Shown: positions 6,309-12,650 of the stretch, piece after piece
Numbering within the stretch: the first letter of the stretch is position 1
How the letters are laid out: every line of letters begins with the position of its first letter
Assembly (NCBI GenBank): GCA_013813185.1
Contig: JACCSD010000137.1
Span: 1-12,650 of the forward strand
From: Burkholderiaceae bacterium
GTDB taxonomy: Bacteria; Pseudomonadota; Gammaproteobacteria; Burkholderiales; Burkholderiaceae_F
DNA: 12,650 nt
Direction: 5' to 3'
Translations under genes and position numbers: made by a program
The notes under the pieces: model-generated
The model's input: only the letters and a program-made list of their open reading frames with translations
Told to the model about the DNA's origin: nothing
The model's database searches: none

Positions 6309-9203
6309 CTAGACGCTTGGTCGCTCCTCAGGCGGAGGCTGCGTTTCAATCTGCACCAACGGTGCGTCCTCCATCGTCGGCAACAGCGGGCGTTCCCGAC
6401 GCGCGCGCGGTGGCGCCTGTTCGGCGGCCAGTTTCGCCTGTGTTTCAGCATGCCGATCGGGCGCAGTTTGTACGAGCATCAAGCCCGCACTCTGCAGCAC
6501 GGGTTGCAGTTCATCGATCAGCAGGGGCGCCTGCTGCACGACGGGCAGCGCGATCATCGTCGGCGCGCTGACCACAGGTGGTAGGCGCACCGCCGTGATG
6601 TTGCTGACTACGACGGTTTCGTGCGCCGGCTCGGAGGGAAGCGCCACCGCGACGGTCTCTACCAGCGGTTCGTTGACCAACGCCGACGCGATGGGCTTAG
6701 CTTCATCGAAGTCGGGCTCGTCAACGGGCCGTTCAGCAAAGTTGAGATCGTCATCCGCTGGTTCAGCAGCGAGCGCGTTGCCATTTCCGGACGCCGCTAC
6801 GTCAGCGCCGTTTTCGCTGCGGCCACCGCGGCCGCGCCGGCGCCGGCGTCTGCGACCTCGATCTTCCTGACCTTCAGTGCGTGGCGCCTCGGCGACCGAG
6901 TCAGCGCTAACCAGTGCTCCGACGGCGGCGATCGAAGGCGACGGCCCGATATCCTCGGGCATTGTCACGCGCTCCGCCGTCTCGGCCACGATCGATTTGT
7001 CCTTTTCGGGACGAGGCCGCGGCTTGCGTTTCTCGCCTGCTTCTTCGGTGCCGCGCGAATCCTGCAACGGCGGCTGTTCCTTGCGGGGTTTGCCATCCGG
7101 CTTCGCGCCCGCTGGACGGCGCTCGTCGGGCCGCCTTGTATCGCGCTTAGCCTCCCGACTTGCGTCGTCCGCGCCTTGGCGGGCATCGCCATCGCGCTTG
7201 CCGTCGCGACGTTCTCCGGATTTGCCATCGCGGCGACCATCGCGGCGGCCTTCGCGCCGACCGTCGCCATTGCCACGGCCGCGCCGGTGCTCACCCTGGC
7301 CGCGATCGGTGCGCGCCGGCCTCGGATTTACCGGTGCGGGCACGACGATCGGCGTTGGCTCCGCAACGTCGCTGCCCGTAAAGAAAGCGACGATACGATC
7401 CCACATGCTGACCTGGGAGGATCGCTCAGGCGGTGCCGCTGCGACTGCAATGGTCGCCGGCTGCACTGGCATCGGCGCCGGCGTCTCGGGCACGATGCCC
7501 TTGACCACCGCCTCTTGCCGCGCGCGAACGCCTTCGTCGCCGGCCTTGCCGCGGATGCCGGATAGATAGGGCGTATCGGTGCTCGGCGCGAGCTCGGCTG
7601 CACGCTCGAAGCTCGCCTTCGCGACTTCGAGTCGCGCGTCGTCGTGCCGCAGGCGCTCGATGTGATAGTGCGGCGTGTCGATAAATTTGTTCGGTATCAG
7701 CACGACTGATAAACGCAGGCGCGCTTCGATCTTCGCGATGTCGGCGCGTTTCTCGTTCAGCAAATAACTGGCGACCTCGACCGGCACTTGCGCGTGGACG
7801 GCCGCGGTGCCTTCCTTCATCGCCTCCTCCTGCAGGATGCGCAGGATATGCAGGGCAGAGCTTTCCGTATCTCTGATGACGCCAACACCGTTGCAGCGCG
7901 GGCACGTGACGTGGCTGCCTTCATTCAACGCAGGGCGAATTCGCTGGCGCGATAATTCCATCAGGCCGAAACGTGAAATCTTGCCCATCTGCACGCGCGC
8001 GCGGTCGTAGTGCAGCGCGTCTTTCAACCGGGTTTCGACCTGGCGCTGATTCTTCAAATCCTCCATGTCGATGAAGTCGATCACAATCAATCCACCGAGG
8101 TCGCGCAAGCGAAGTTGCCGTGCTACCTCGTCAGCCGCTTCCATGTTCGTGCGCATCGCAGTTTCTTCGATGTCAGAGCCCTTGGTGGAGCGCGCCGAGT
8201 TCACATCGACCGAGACCAGCGCTTCGGTGTGATCGACCACGATCGAGCCACCCGACGGCAGCGGCACCTGGCGCGAGTACGCGGTCTCGATCTGGTGTTC
8301 GATCTGAAAGCGGGAGAACAGTGGCACGTCGTCCTGGTAGCGTTTTACGCGCTGCAGGTTGTCGGGCATCACGTGCGCCATGAACTGGCGCGCCTGCTCG
8401 TAGATATCGTCGGTGTCGACCAGAATCTCGCCGATCTCAGGATGGAAATAGTCGCGGATCGCGCGAATCACGAGATTCGATTCCTCAACGATCAGAAACG
8501 GCGGCGGGTTGGCTCGCTTAAGCCGTTGCCCATCCGGGCCGTTTTGGTTATCGACGTAGGTGGTGGTCTTCTTGCCTTCGGCATCGGTGACGACCGACTC
8601 GAACTGCGGACGCCCGGCACCTTCAATCGCGTGCCACAGCTTCATCAGATAGTTCAAATCCCACTGCAGCTCTTCGACCGCGCGGCCGATGCCCGCGGTG
8701 CGCGCGATGATTGACATGCCCGCCGGCAAGTCAAGCTGGTCCATCGTTTCGCGCAATTCCTGCCGGTCTTCACCCTCGATGCGCCGTGACACGCCGCCGC
8801 CGCGCGGGTTGTTCGGCATCAGCACCAGATAGCGGCCCGCCAGCGAGACGAACGTCGTCAGCGCGGCGCCCTTGTTGCCGCGCTCTTCCTTCTCGATCTG
8901 GACGACGAGTTCCTGCCCTTCCTTCAGCGCGTCCTGGATACGCGCCGTGCGCACATCAACGCCATCACGAAAGTAGATCTTGGATACTTCCTTGAAGGGC
9001 AAAAAGCCGTGGCGCTCCTCGCCGTAGTCGACGAAGCAGGCTTCCAGGCTGGGCTCGACGCGGGTAACTACGCCCTTGTAGATGTTCGACTTGCGTTGTT
9101 CGCGGCCGGCGGTTTCGATATCGATGTCGACCAGCCTCTGGCCCTCGACGATCGCCACGCGCAGCTCTTCTGCATGCGTGGCATTGAACAACATGCGTTT
9201 CAT
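6309..9203 (-). CDS. rne: Ribonuclease E
   Basis: RNase E is the main endoribonuclease for mRNA decay, 5S/16S rRNA and tRNA processing, and the scaffold of the degradosome. The 964-residue protein starts at ATG 9203 (MKRMLFNATHAEELRVAIV), with AGGAG five bases upstream; an upstream GTG at 9209 would overlap that site and is rejected. The S1 domain (SNIYKGVVTRVEPSLEACFV) covers about residues 38-125. Catalytic metal ligands are Asp333 (SVDVNS) and Asp376 (IDFIDM). The zinc-link is Cys434/Cys437 in CPRCNGVG. An extra segment of about 40 residues (VVTDAEGKK to IVEESN) lies before the catalytic domain. After about residue 560 the protein becomes disordered, with Arg-rich blocks at about 625-690 (RRDG-type repeats) and about 775-795. 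The tail RPLLPTMEDAPLVQIET is the conserved C-terminal microdomain of betaproteobacterial RNase E. The frame is clean over 2.9 kb. Confidence 0.97.
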   Translation of the reverse strand: MKRMLFNATHAEELRVAIVEGQRLVDIDIETAGREQRKSNIYKGVVTRVEPSLEACFVDYGEERHGFLPFKEVSKIYFRDGVDVRTARIQDALKEGQELVVQIEKEERGNKGAALTTFVSLAGRYLVLMPNNPRGGGVSRRIEGEDRQELRETMDQLDLPAGMSIIARTAGIGRAVEELQWDLNYLMKLWHAIEGAGRPQFESVVTDAEGKKTTTYVDNQNGPDGQRLKRANPPPFLIVEESNLVIRAIRDYFHPEIGEILVDTDDIYEQARQFMAHVMPDNLQRVKRYQDDVPLFSRFQIEHQIETAYSRQVPLPSGGSIVVDHTEALVSVDVNSARSTKGSDIEETAMRTNMEAADEVARQLRLRDLGGLIVIDFIDMEDLKNQRQVETRLKDALHYDRARVQMGKISRFGLMELSRQRIRPALNEGSHVTCPRCNGVGVIRDTESSALHILRILQEEAMKEGTAAVHAQVPVEVASYLLNEKRADIAKIEARLRLSVVLIPNKFIDTPHYHIERLRHDDARLEVAKASFERAAELAPSTDTPYLSGIRGKAGDEGVRARQEAVVKGIVPETPAPMPVQPATIAVAAAPPERSSQVSMWDRIVAFFTGSDVAEPTPIVVPAPVNPRPARTDRGQGEHRRGRGNGDGRREGRRDGRRDGKSGERRDGKRDGDARQGADDASREAKRDTRRPDERRPAGAKPDGKPRKEQPPLQDSRGTEEAGEKRKPRPRPEKDKSIVAETAERVTMPEDIGPSPSIAAVGALVSADSVAEAPRTEGQEDRGRRRRRRRGRGGRSENGADVAASGNGNALAAEPADDDLNFAERPVDEPDFDEAKPIASALVNEPLVETVAVALPSEPAHETVVVSNITAVRLPPVVSAPTMIALPVVQQAPLLIDELQPVLQSAGLMLVQTAPDRHAETQAKLAAEQAPPRARRERPLLPTMEDAPLVQIETQPPPEERPSV
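7141..7330 (-). repeat. Degenerate RRDG-coding repeats in the RNase E scaffold
   Basis: Within rne, this stretch codes for repeated Arg-Arg-Asp-Gly / Arg-Asp-Gly-Lys units (GRREGRRDGRRDGK, then ERRDGKRDGD). On the plus strand it shows as imperfect repeats of the ccatcgcg type. Arg-rich disordered repeats of this kind are RNA-binding sites in RNase E scaffolds. They are also hot spots for in-frame length change between strains. Confidence 0.7.
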
Positions 9204-9247
9204 CAGCACTCCTCTGCGCCTTCGCTTTGGCGCTGTTGTTGTGCTGA
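9203..9247 (-). promoter_or_regulatory. Predicted rne leader fold enclosing the Shine-Dalgarno and start
   Basis: In the rne mRNA, the seven bases at 9247-9241 (UCAGCAC) can pair perfectly with 9209-9203 (GUGCUGA), which covers the last base of the AGGAG, the spacer and the A of the AUG. Inside this stem is a second hairpin, GCGCC at 9233-9229 with GGCGC at 9220-9216. The AGAGGA of the ribosome binding site lies in the internal loop. Such a fold would control access of the ribosome to rne. RNase E is known to limit its own expression through its 5' leader in E. coli; a matching role here is inference. Confidence 0.45.
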
Positions 9248-9300
9248 AACGAAGTTGCCGGTAACTAAAGTCTCAGGTTTCGGAAATGCAGGTTGCCGGC

Positions 9301-9316
9301 ACCGCAAGAATGCGGT
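9301..9316 (-). promoter_or_regulatory. Tetraloop hairpin in the rne leader
   Basis: A perfect six-base-pair stem (ACCGCA / TGCGGT) closes a four-base loop, read as UUCU in the rne mRNA. It lies about 100 bases before the rne start codon. No U-run follows it, so it is not an intrinsic terminator. It is a candidate recognition or stability element of the leader. Confidence 0.4.
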
Positions 9317-9554
9317 GAGCAACGATGCAAGGTGCATTCAAGAGACGATGCGCATTCCACGGGCCGGCGCCAACTGGGCGCGGCTCGGAATCTTCAGCGT
9401 GGGGGGCGGATCGCATGGAGCACTGTTCCGGAGGCCTGGTCTCGTTAACTCGCTTTTCTGAGGTCCGAACAAATCGTTTCAGCGGAACCGGCTCATCGCC
9501 GGCTCGGGTGCAGCTGCTGCGCTCGTCTCAGACGATCGCGCGGCTGCGAATTCA

Positions 9555-9573
9555 GGAGGTGATCGTCACCTCC
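9555..9573. promoter_or_regulatory. Eight-base-pair hairpin containing a 16S 3'-end-like sequence
   Basis: GGAGGTGA and TCACCTCC form a perfect inverted repeat around a three-base centre. Read on the minus (rne) strand, GATCACCTCCT matches the universal 3' end of bacterial 16S rRNA over 11 bases. Read on plus, AGGAGGTGATC is a full-length Shine-Dalgarno complement. It lies about 350 bases before the rne start and about 125 bases before the rluC start. It could be an RNA element or a DNA operator; neither is proved. Confidence 0.4.
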
Positions 9574-9625
9574 ACATGCCTGGAACGCTACGCGTCCCGG
9601 GCGCCTGTGCGGAGATGAGCCTGGC

Positions 9626-9631
9626 TACAAT
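9626..9631 (+). promoter_or_regulatory. Candidate -10 box for rluC
   Basis: TACAAT differs from the sigma-70 -10 consensus by one base and points toward rluC, with room for a 5' leader of about 60 bases. No good -35 box lies at 16-18 bases upstream. A second candidate pair, TTCAAA (9667-9672) with TATAGG (9690-9695) at 17-base spacing, would place the transcript start on the ATG itself, so it is less likely. Confidence 0.35.
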
Positions 9632-9699
9632 CTCCGCGATGCGGGTTCAGTTGCTTTCAGTTGTTTTTCAAACGCCCCGACTGCGCGAGTATAGGCAAG

Positions 9700-10752
9700 A
9701 TGGGCACTACCCGTAAAACCGAAATAACGGGGGCCGGCGAACCGGCGGGTGGGCTGCCGGGGCAGGCTGAACATGCCCCCAAGCTGCAAGCGGTCGCCGC
9801 CGACCGTGCTTCCTATCGAACCATCGGGCCCGAGGCCGAGGGACAACGGCTCGACAACTACCTGATCCGGATCGCCAAGGGGGTGCCAAAGAGCCACGTC
9901 TATCGCATTGTGCGGGCCGGTGAGGTCAGGGTGAACAAGGGCAGGGTGGCGGTGGACTATCGCCTGGCGGCCGGCGATCAAGTGCGGATTCCGCCGATGC
10001 GACTTGCAGAGCGCCCGCCGACTCCGCTGGCTGCCATTCCGGCGGCTGCGATGCCACCGATCCTGTTCGAAGACGAGCATCTGATGGCGGTCGACAAACC
10101 CACCGGATTGGCTGCGCATGGCGGCAGCGGTATCGCCTTCGGGTTGATCGAGCGTGTGCGCGCAGCACGCCCCCATCAGCCTTTTTTGGAACTGGTGCAT
10201 CGGCTCGACCGGGAAACGTCCGGCATTCTGCTACTTGCGAAGTCGCGCCGCGCTTTGCTCGGACTGCACGAGGATTTGCGTGAAGGCCTCGTCGCAAAGC
10301 GATACTCGGCTCTGGTTCAGGGTGACTGGGTCAACGATCGCCAGCATGTTCGACTGGCGCTGACAAAGTACGTCAATCGTCATGGCGAACGCAGGGTCAG
10401 CGTCGACGCGGAAGGGATGGAATCGCACACGGTGTTCAGCCTGATCAAGCGTTACGGCAAATTCTCATTGCTCGAAGCCGATCTGAAAACCGGCCGGACG
10501 CACCAGATTCGCGTGCACCTCGCGCATCTGGGTTTTCCGATCGTCGGCGACGACAAGTACGGTGACTTCGAATTGAACAAGCACATTGCGCGCGGCACCC
10601 TGATTTCCAACCTTCCGCGCCTGGCGCGGATGTTCCTGCACGCCGGTGCGATGGACTTCAAGCATCCAGTGACCAGCCGGCCGATGGCACTCGAAGCGCC
10701 GTTGCCTCACGAATGCACGGAATTATTGAAGGGTCTCGGTGCGCCACTTTGA
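9700..10752 (+). CDS. rluC: 23S rRNA pseudouridine synthase RluC
   Basis: RluC converts uridines 955, 2504 and 2580 (E. coli numbering) of 23S rRNA to pseudouridine. The 350-residue protein has an S4 RNA-binding domain at about residues 45-110 (GQRLDNYLIRIAKGVPKSHVYRIVRAGEVRVNKGRV, ending at GDQVRIPPMRLAER). The catalytic domain follows, with the RluA-family motif HRLDRETSG, catalytic Asp170, and the late motif GRTHQIRVHLAHLGFPIVGDDKYGD. RluC rather than RluD is supported by the KGVPKSxxYRI and VRIPP spelling and by the divergent rne neighbour. ATG 9700 (MGTTRKTEI) was chosen; the frame opens at a TTG at 9661 without support. The N-terminal 35 residues before the S4 domain are low-complexity and not conserved. 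The Shine-Dalgarno is weak. The gene end overlaps the next gene by 14 bases. Confidence 0.95.
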   Translation: MGTTRKTEITGAGEPAGGLPGQAEHAPKLQAVAADRASYRTIGPEAEGQRLDNYLIRIAKGVPKSHVYRIVRAGEVRVNKGRVAVDYRLAAGDQVRIPPMRLAERPPTPLAAIPAAAMPPILFEDEHLMAVDKPTGLAAHGGSGIAFGLIERVRAARPHQPFLELVHRLDRETSGILLLAKSRRALLGLHEDLREGLVAKRYSALVQGDWVNDRQHVRLALTKYVNRHGERRVSVDAEGMESHTVFSLIKRYGKFSLLEADLKTGRTHQIRVHLAHLGFPIVGDDKYGDFELNKHIARGTLISNLPRLARMFLHAGAMDFKHPVTSRPMALEAPLPHECTELLKGLGAPL

Positions 10753-11392
10753 CCTGATCGTGTTCGATTGGGACGGCACGATCGTCGATTCGACGGCAAT
10801 GATTGCGGGCTGCATTCGCAGCGCGGCGTCTGATCTTGGGCTGGCGGTCCCGACGATGGAACAGGCGAGTCACGTGATCGGCTTGGGCCTGCTCGATGCC
10901 CTGGCGCATGCAGTGCCCGGCCTTGCCACCGAGCGCGCAGAAGAGTTCTCGGCGCGCTATCGGCATCACTACCTCGCGTGCGAACCGCAGATCGTGTTGT
11001 TCGACGGAATGCAGGCGATGCTCGAAGAACTCGGAGCGAGCGGCGTCACGTTGGCGGTAGCCACCGGCAAAACCCGGCGCGGTTTGGCGGGCGCGTTTGA
11101 ATCGAGCGGATTGGGGCGGCTCTTTGCAGCGTCGCGCTGCGCCGACGAATCGCAATCGAAACCGCACCCCGCGATGTTGCTTCATCTCGCGGAGCAACTC
11201 GCCGTGCAGCCCGGGCGCATGTTGATGATCGGCGACACCACGCACGATCTGCAGATGGCAGCCGCCGCCGGTGTTGCGAGTGTCGGCGTTACTTACGGCG
11301 CGCACCTGCATTCACTTCTGGCGGCGCAGGGCGCGCTGGCGCTGGTCGAATCGGTGGCGGAGCTGCGCACGTGGCTGGCGGCCAACTCTTGA
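10739..11392 (+). CDS. HAD-superfamily phosphatase, phosphoglycolate-phosphatase-like
   Basis: This is a hydrolase of the HAD IA subfamily that removes phosphate from a small metabolite; the sequence resembles Gph (phosphoglycolate phosphatase), but the substrate is not certain. The 217-residue protein shows all four HAD motifs: FDWDGTIVDS with nucleophile Asp10 and acid/base Asp12, VATGKTRRG for the phosphate-binding Thr, Lys141 in SKPHPAML, and IGDTTHDLQMAAAAG with Asp166 and Asp170. The helical cap lies between about residues 16 and 80. The start is GTG 10739, overlapping the rluC end by 14 bases, with AAGGG a few bases upstream. This overlap and the following gene overlap suggest an rluC – phosphatase – Rieske transcription unit with translational coupling. 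Confidence 0.92.
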   Translation: MRHFDLIVFDWDGTIVDSTAMIAGCIRSAASDLGLAVPTMEQASHVIGLGLLDALAHAVPGLATERAEEFSARYRHHYLACEPQIVLFDGMQAMLEELGASGVTLAVATGKTRRGLAGAFESSGLGRLFAASRCADESQSKPHPAMLLHLAEQLAVQPGRMLMIGDTTHDLQMAAAAGVASVGVTYGAHLHSLLAAQGALALVESVAELRTWLAANS

Positions 11393-11757
11393 TAGACATC
11401 TGCGCATCGACCGACCTGCTCAACGGTGGCAGCGGAGTCCGCTTCGAAGTCGATGTCGGCGGGCGCAACGCACCGGCATTCGCGATCCGCTACGGCGGCC
11501 GCGCGTTCGCCTATCTGAATCGCTGCGCTCATGTTGCAATGGAGCTCGACTGGCAGCCGGGCATGTTCTTCGACTTCGATGCCGAATACCTGCTGTGTTC
11601 GACACACGGCGCGTTCTACGATCCGGTGAGCGGTGCGTGCCGCGGCGGTGCGTGCATCGGCCACGGCGGACTACGCGCGCTCACGGTGATCGAACAGGAT
11701 GGCCGTGTGCGCTGGCAGCCCGACGGCTATGCCGAGCCGTTGCGTCCTATCGTCTAG
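11371..11757 (+). CDS. Rieske [2Fe-2S] ferredoxin-like protein
   Basis: The 128-residue protein is a single Rieske domain, expected to carry electrons in the cytoplasm through a [2Fe-2S] cluster. The ligands are Cys52 and His54 in RCAHVAMELD, and Cys76 and His79 in LLCSTHGAFYDP, in the usual CxH ... CxxH arrangement. A Gly/Cys-rich VSGACRGGACIGHGG follows. There is no signal peptide or membrane anchor, so it is not the bc1 subunit. No oxygenase alpha subunit or reductase is next to it, so its partner is unknown. GTG 11371 was chosen, with GGAG eight bases upstream; TTG 11389, touching the phosphatase stop, is an alternative and would remove six residues. The gene overlaps the phosphatase end by 22 bases. 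Its TAG shares a CTAG palindrome with the stop of the convergent methyltransferase gene. Confidence 0.92.
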   Translation: MAGGQLLIDICASTDLLNGGSGVRFEVDVGGRNAPAFAIRYGGRAFAYLNRCAHVAMELDWQPGMFFDFDAEYLLCSTHGAFYDPVSGACRGGACIGHGGLRALTVIEQDGRVRWQPDGYAEPLRPIV

Positions 11758-12467
11758 GCCAGCAAACAGAAAACCGCAGGGCGCTTTACAAATGCCGGCC
11801 ACGCATCCGCCGGCCGGGTGCGCCACTCTTTGACCGTGCACTGCTGCGCAGATTCTTCATCGCCCGTCAGATCGACGGCCACCGCAAGCCGCGTTGCCGG
11901 CTGACAGTGCTGCAGCAATGCCTCGAACACGGCGGTGTTTCGATACGGCGTCTCGATGAAAACCTGCGTCTCGCCACGCCTCGACGTGCGTTCCAGCGTC
12001 TGAATCGCCGCCGCACGCTCGCCGGCAGCAATCGGCAAGTAGCCGACGAAACGGAAGCGCTGCCCGTCGAGCCCGCTGGCCATCAGGGCCAGCAGGATCG
12101 ACGATGGGCCCACCAGTGGCCTCACTCTCCATCCGTTGCGGTGCGCGGCAGCAACGAGCGTTGCGCCCGGATCCGCGATTGCGGGGCAGCCGGCCTCCGA
12201 CAGTACCGCGACATCGACGCCCGCGCCGAGCGGCGCCAGCCATTGCGAAATGTCGGCTTCGTGCGGTGCGTGACCGATCTCGATGACCGACAGTTCACGC
12301 AGCGGTTTCGGATGGCCAAGACGCTTCAAAAATGCGCGTGCCGCCTTGGCGTCCTCGACCAAAAAATTTTCGATGCGGTGCGCAAGCTTGATCACTTCGG
12401 GCGGAAGCGAGCCGTGCAACGAGCCGGCCGAGATCGGCGCCGGCAGCAAATACAGCGTGCCGCTCAT
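11754..12467 (-). CDS. SAM-dependent methyltransferase, tetrapyrrole methylase / RsmI-like family
   Basis: The 237-residue protein belongs to the tetrapyrrole methylase superfamily that includes RsmI (16S rRNA C1402 2'-O-methylation). The N-terminus GTLYLLPAPIS corresponds to the first strand and loop of the fold. LSEAGCPAIADPGATLV is the counterpart of the RsmI ISDAGTP...DPG block, VRPLVGPSSILLALMASGL is the SAM-site GP loop, and FRFVGYLP follows. It is shorter than RsmI and more divergent. A second gene of this type beside maf is what I recall from Burkholderiales, so true RsmI probably lies elsewhere; the substrate here is unknown. ATG 12467 (MSGTLYLL) is chosen over an upstream TTG because it overlaps the maf TGA as ATGA, indicating translational coupling. 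Confidence 0.88.
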   Translation of the reverse strand: MSGTLYLLPAPISAGSLHGSLPPEVIKLAHRIENFLVEDAKAARAFLKRLGHPKPLRELSVIEIGHAPHEADISQWLAPLGAGVDVAVLSEAGCPAIADPGATLVAAAHRNGWRVRPLVGPSSILLALMASGLDGQRFRFVGYLPIAAGERAAAIQTLERTSRRGETQVFIETPYRNTAVFEALLQHCQPATRLAVAVDLTGDEESAQQCTVKEWRTRPADAWPAFVKRPAVFCLLA

Positions 12468-12650
12468 GGGCAAGCGAGGACGTCGATGCCGGCCGACGCG
12501 AGCATCGAGGTCAATCGAATCAGCGGCAGCCCGATCAGCGCGGTGGGGTCGTCGGACTCGACAGCCTCGACCAGCGCAACGCCTAACGATTCGATCTTTG
12601 CCGCGCCCGCGCAGTCGTAGGGCTGATCAGCGCGCAGATACGCTTCCAGC
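12464..12650 (-). CDS. Maf-like nucleoside triphosphate pyrophosphatase, C-terminal end
   Basis: Only the last 62 residues are inside the window; the start lies beyond 12650. The sequence YLRADQPYDCAGAAKIESLG, then ESDDPTALIGLPLIRLTSML and AGIDVL is the typical C-terminus of Maf proteins of the YceF type, which hydrolyse modified nucleotides such as 7-methyl-GTP. The catalytic residues lie upstream and cannot be checked. The TGA overlaps the next gene's ATG (ATGA). The specific subfamily is inferred from the CAG-AKxExLG and DDPTALIGLPL spelling. Confidence 0.92.
   Translation of the reverse strand, partial: LEAYLRADQPYDCAGAAKIESLGVALVEAVESDDPTALIGLPLIRLTSMLASAGIDVLACP

Larger units (their letters stand above)
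9204..9699. other. Divergent rne / rluC regulatory region
   Basis: This gap of almost 500 bases lies between the divergent starts of rne and rluC and contains no credible protein gene. It should hold both promoters and a long rne 5' leader, as in E. coli, where the leader is about 360 nt. It is rich in inverted repeats: 9203-9247, 9216-9233, 9301-9316, 9325-9337, 9488-9502, 9523-9535 and 9555-9573. Short frames such as 9576-9716 (46 codons, plus) and the one ending at 9618 have no recognisable product. I could not place an rne promoter with confidence. Confidence 0.65.

Noticed and set aside
5634..6584. Plus-strand ORF of 316 codons opposite moaA and the end of rne
   Set aside because: It is antisense to two conserved genes and crosses their boundary. 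It shows no recognisable domain.
6621..7565. Long plus-strand ORF of 314 codons inside rne
   Set aside because: It is antisense to the Arg-rich part of rne. Its composition (Ala/Arg/Ile strings) is what the complement of Arg/Asp/Gly repeats gives, and it resembles no protein family.
9576..9716. 46-codon plus-strand ORF starting just after the SD-like hairpin and overlapping the rluC start
   Set aside because: The AGGAGGTGATC before its ATG is attractive, but the likely rluC -10 box (9626) lies inside the ORF and the peptide looks random.
11271..12620. Plus-strand ORF of 449 codons spanning the Rieske and methyltransferase genes
   Set aside because: It covers three well-identified genes in other frames and is extremely Arg-rich. 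It is a by-product of GC-rich codon use.
1..12650. Search for CRISPR arrays, tRNA or rRNA genes, insertion sequences, toxin-antitoxin or defence genes
   Set aside because: No regularly spaced repeats, cloverleaf sequence, transposase motifs or terminal inverted repeats were seen. Almost all of the window is covered by identifiable housekeeping or accessory genes.

Overview
The window looks like ordinary chromosome from a GC-rich betaproteobacterium, most likely Burkholderiales or a close relative. Three things point there. The block maf – SAM methyltransferase – Rieske – HAD phosphatase – rluC / rne is the order I recall from Burkholderiales chromosomes. RNase E carries the betaproteobacterial-type C-terminal microdomain. 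moaA and mobA lie directly downstream of rne. No phage, transposon, tRNA, rRNA or CRISPR array was seen.

Layout. Positions 1-738 hold the 3' part of malate synthase A. Positions 740-2573 form a small accessory patch: a GNAT acetyltransferase with a frameshift (minus), an exported thioredoxin-fold protein without any cysteine (plus), and a DUF421/YetF-like membrane protein with two separate indels (minus). Positions 2840-4559 hold a coniferyl-aldehyde-dehydrogenase-like gene followed by a DUF2277 gene (plus). Reading leftwards from 9203 on the minus strand are rne, moaA and mobA, closely spaced and probably co-transcribed. A divergent regulatory region of almost 500 bases (9204-9699) separates rne from rluC. 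On the plus strand rluC, a HAD phosphatase and a Rieske ferredoxin-like protein overlap one another (9700-11757). Facing them on the minus strand are a tetrapyrrole-methylase-family methyltransferase and the C-terminal end of a Maf protein, which overlap by ATGA.

How the genes work together. rne (RNA turnover and rRNA processing) and rluC (23S pseudouridylation) are the usual divergent RNA-metabolism pair. moaA and mobA cover the first and a late step of molybdopterin guanine dinucleotide synthesis. The ALDH, DUF421, GNAT and thioredoxin-like genes look like unlinked accessory functions.

No new defence or mobile system was found. The observations most worth following are the rne leader, with a predicted fold enclosing the Shine-Dalgarno and start codon and a hairpin matching the 3' end of 16S rRNA; the cluster of three indels in 740-2573; and the cysteine-free thioredoxin-like protein.
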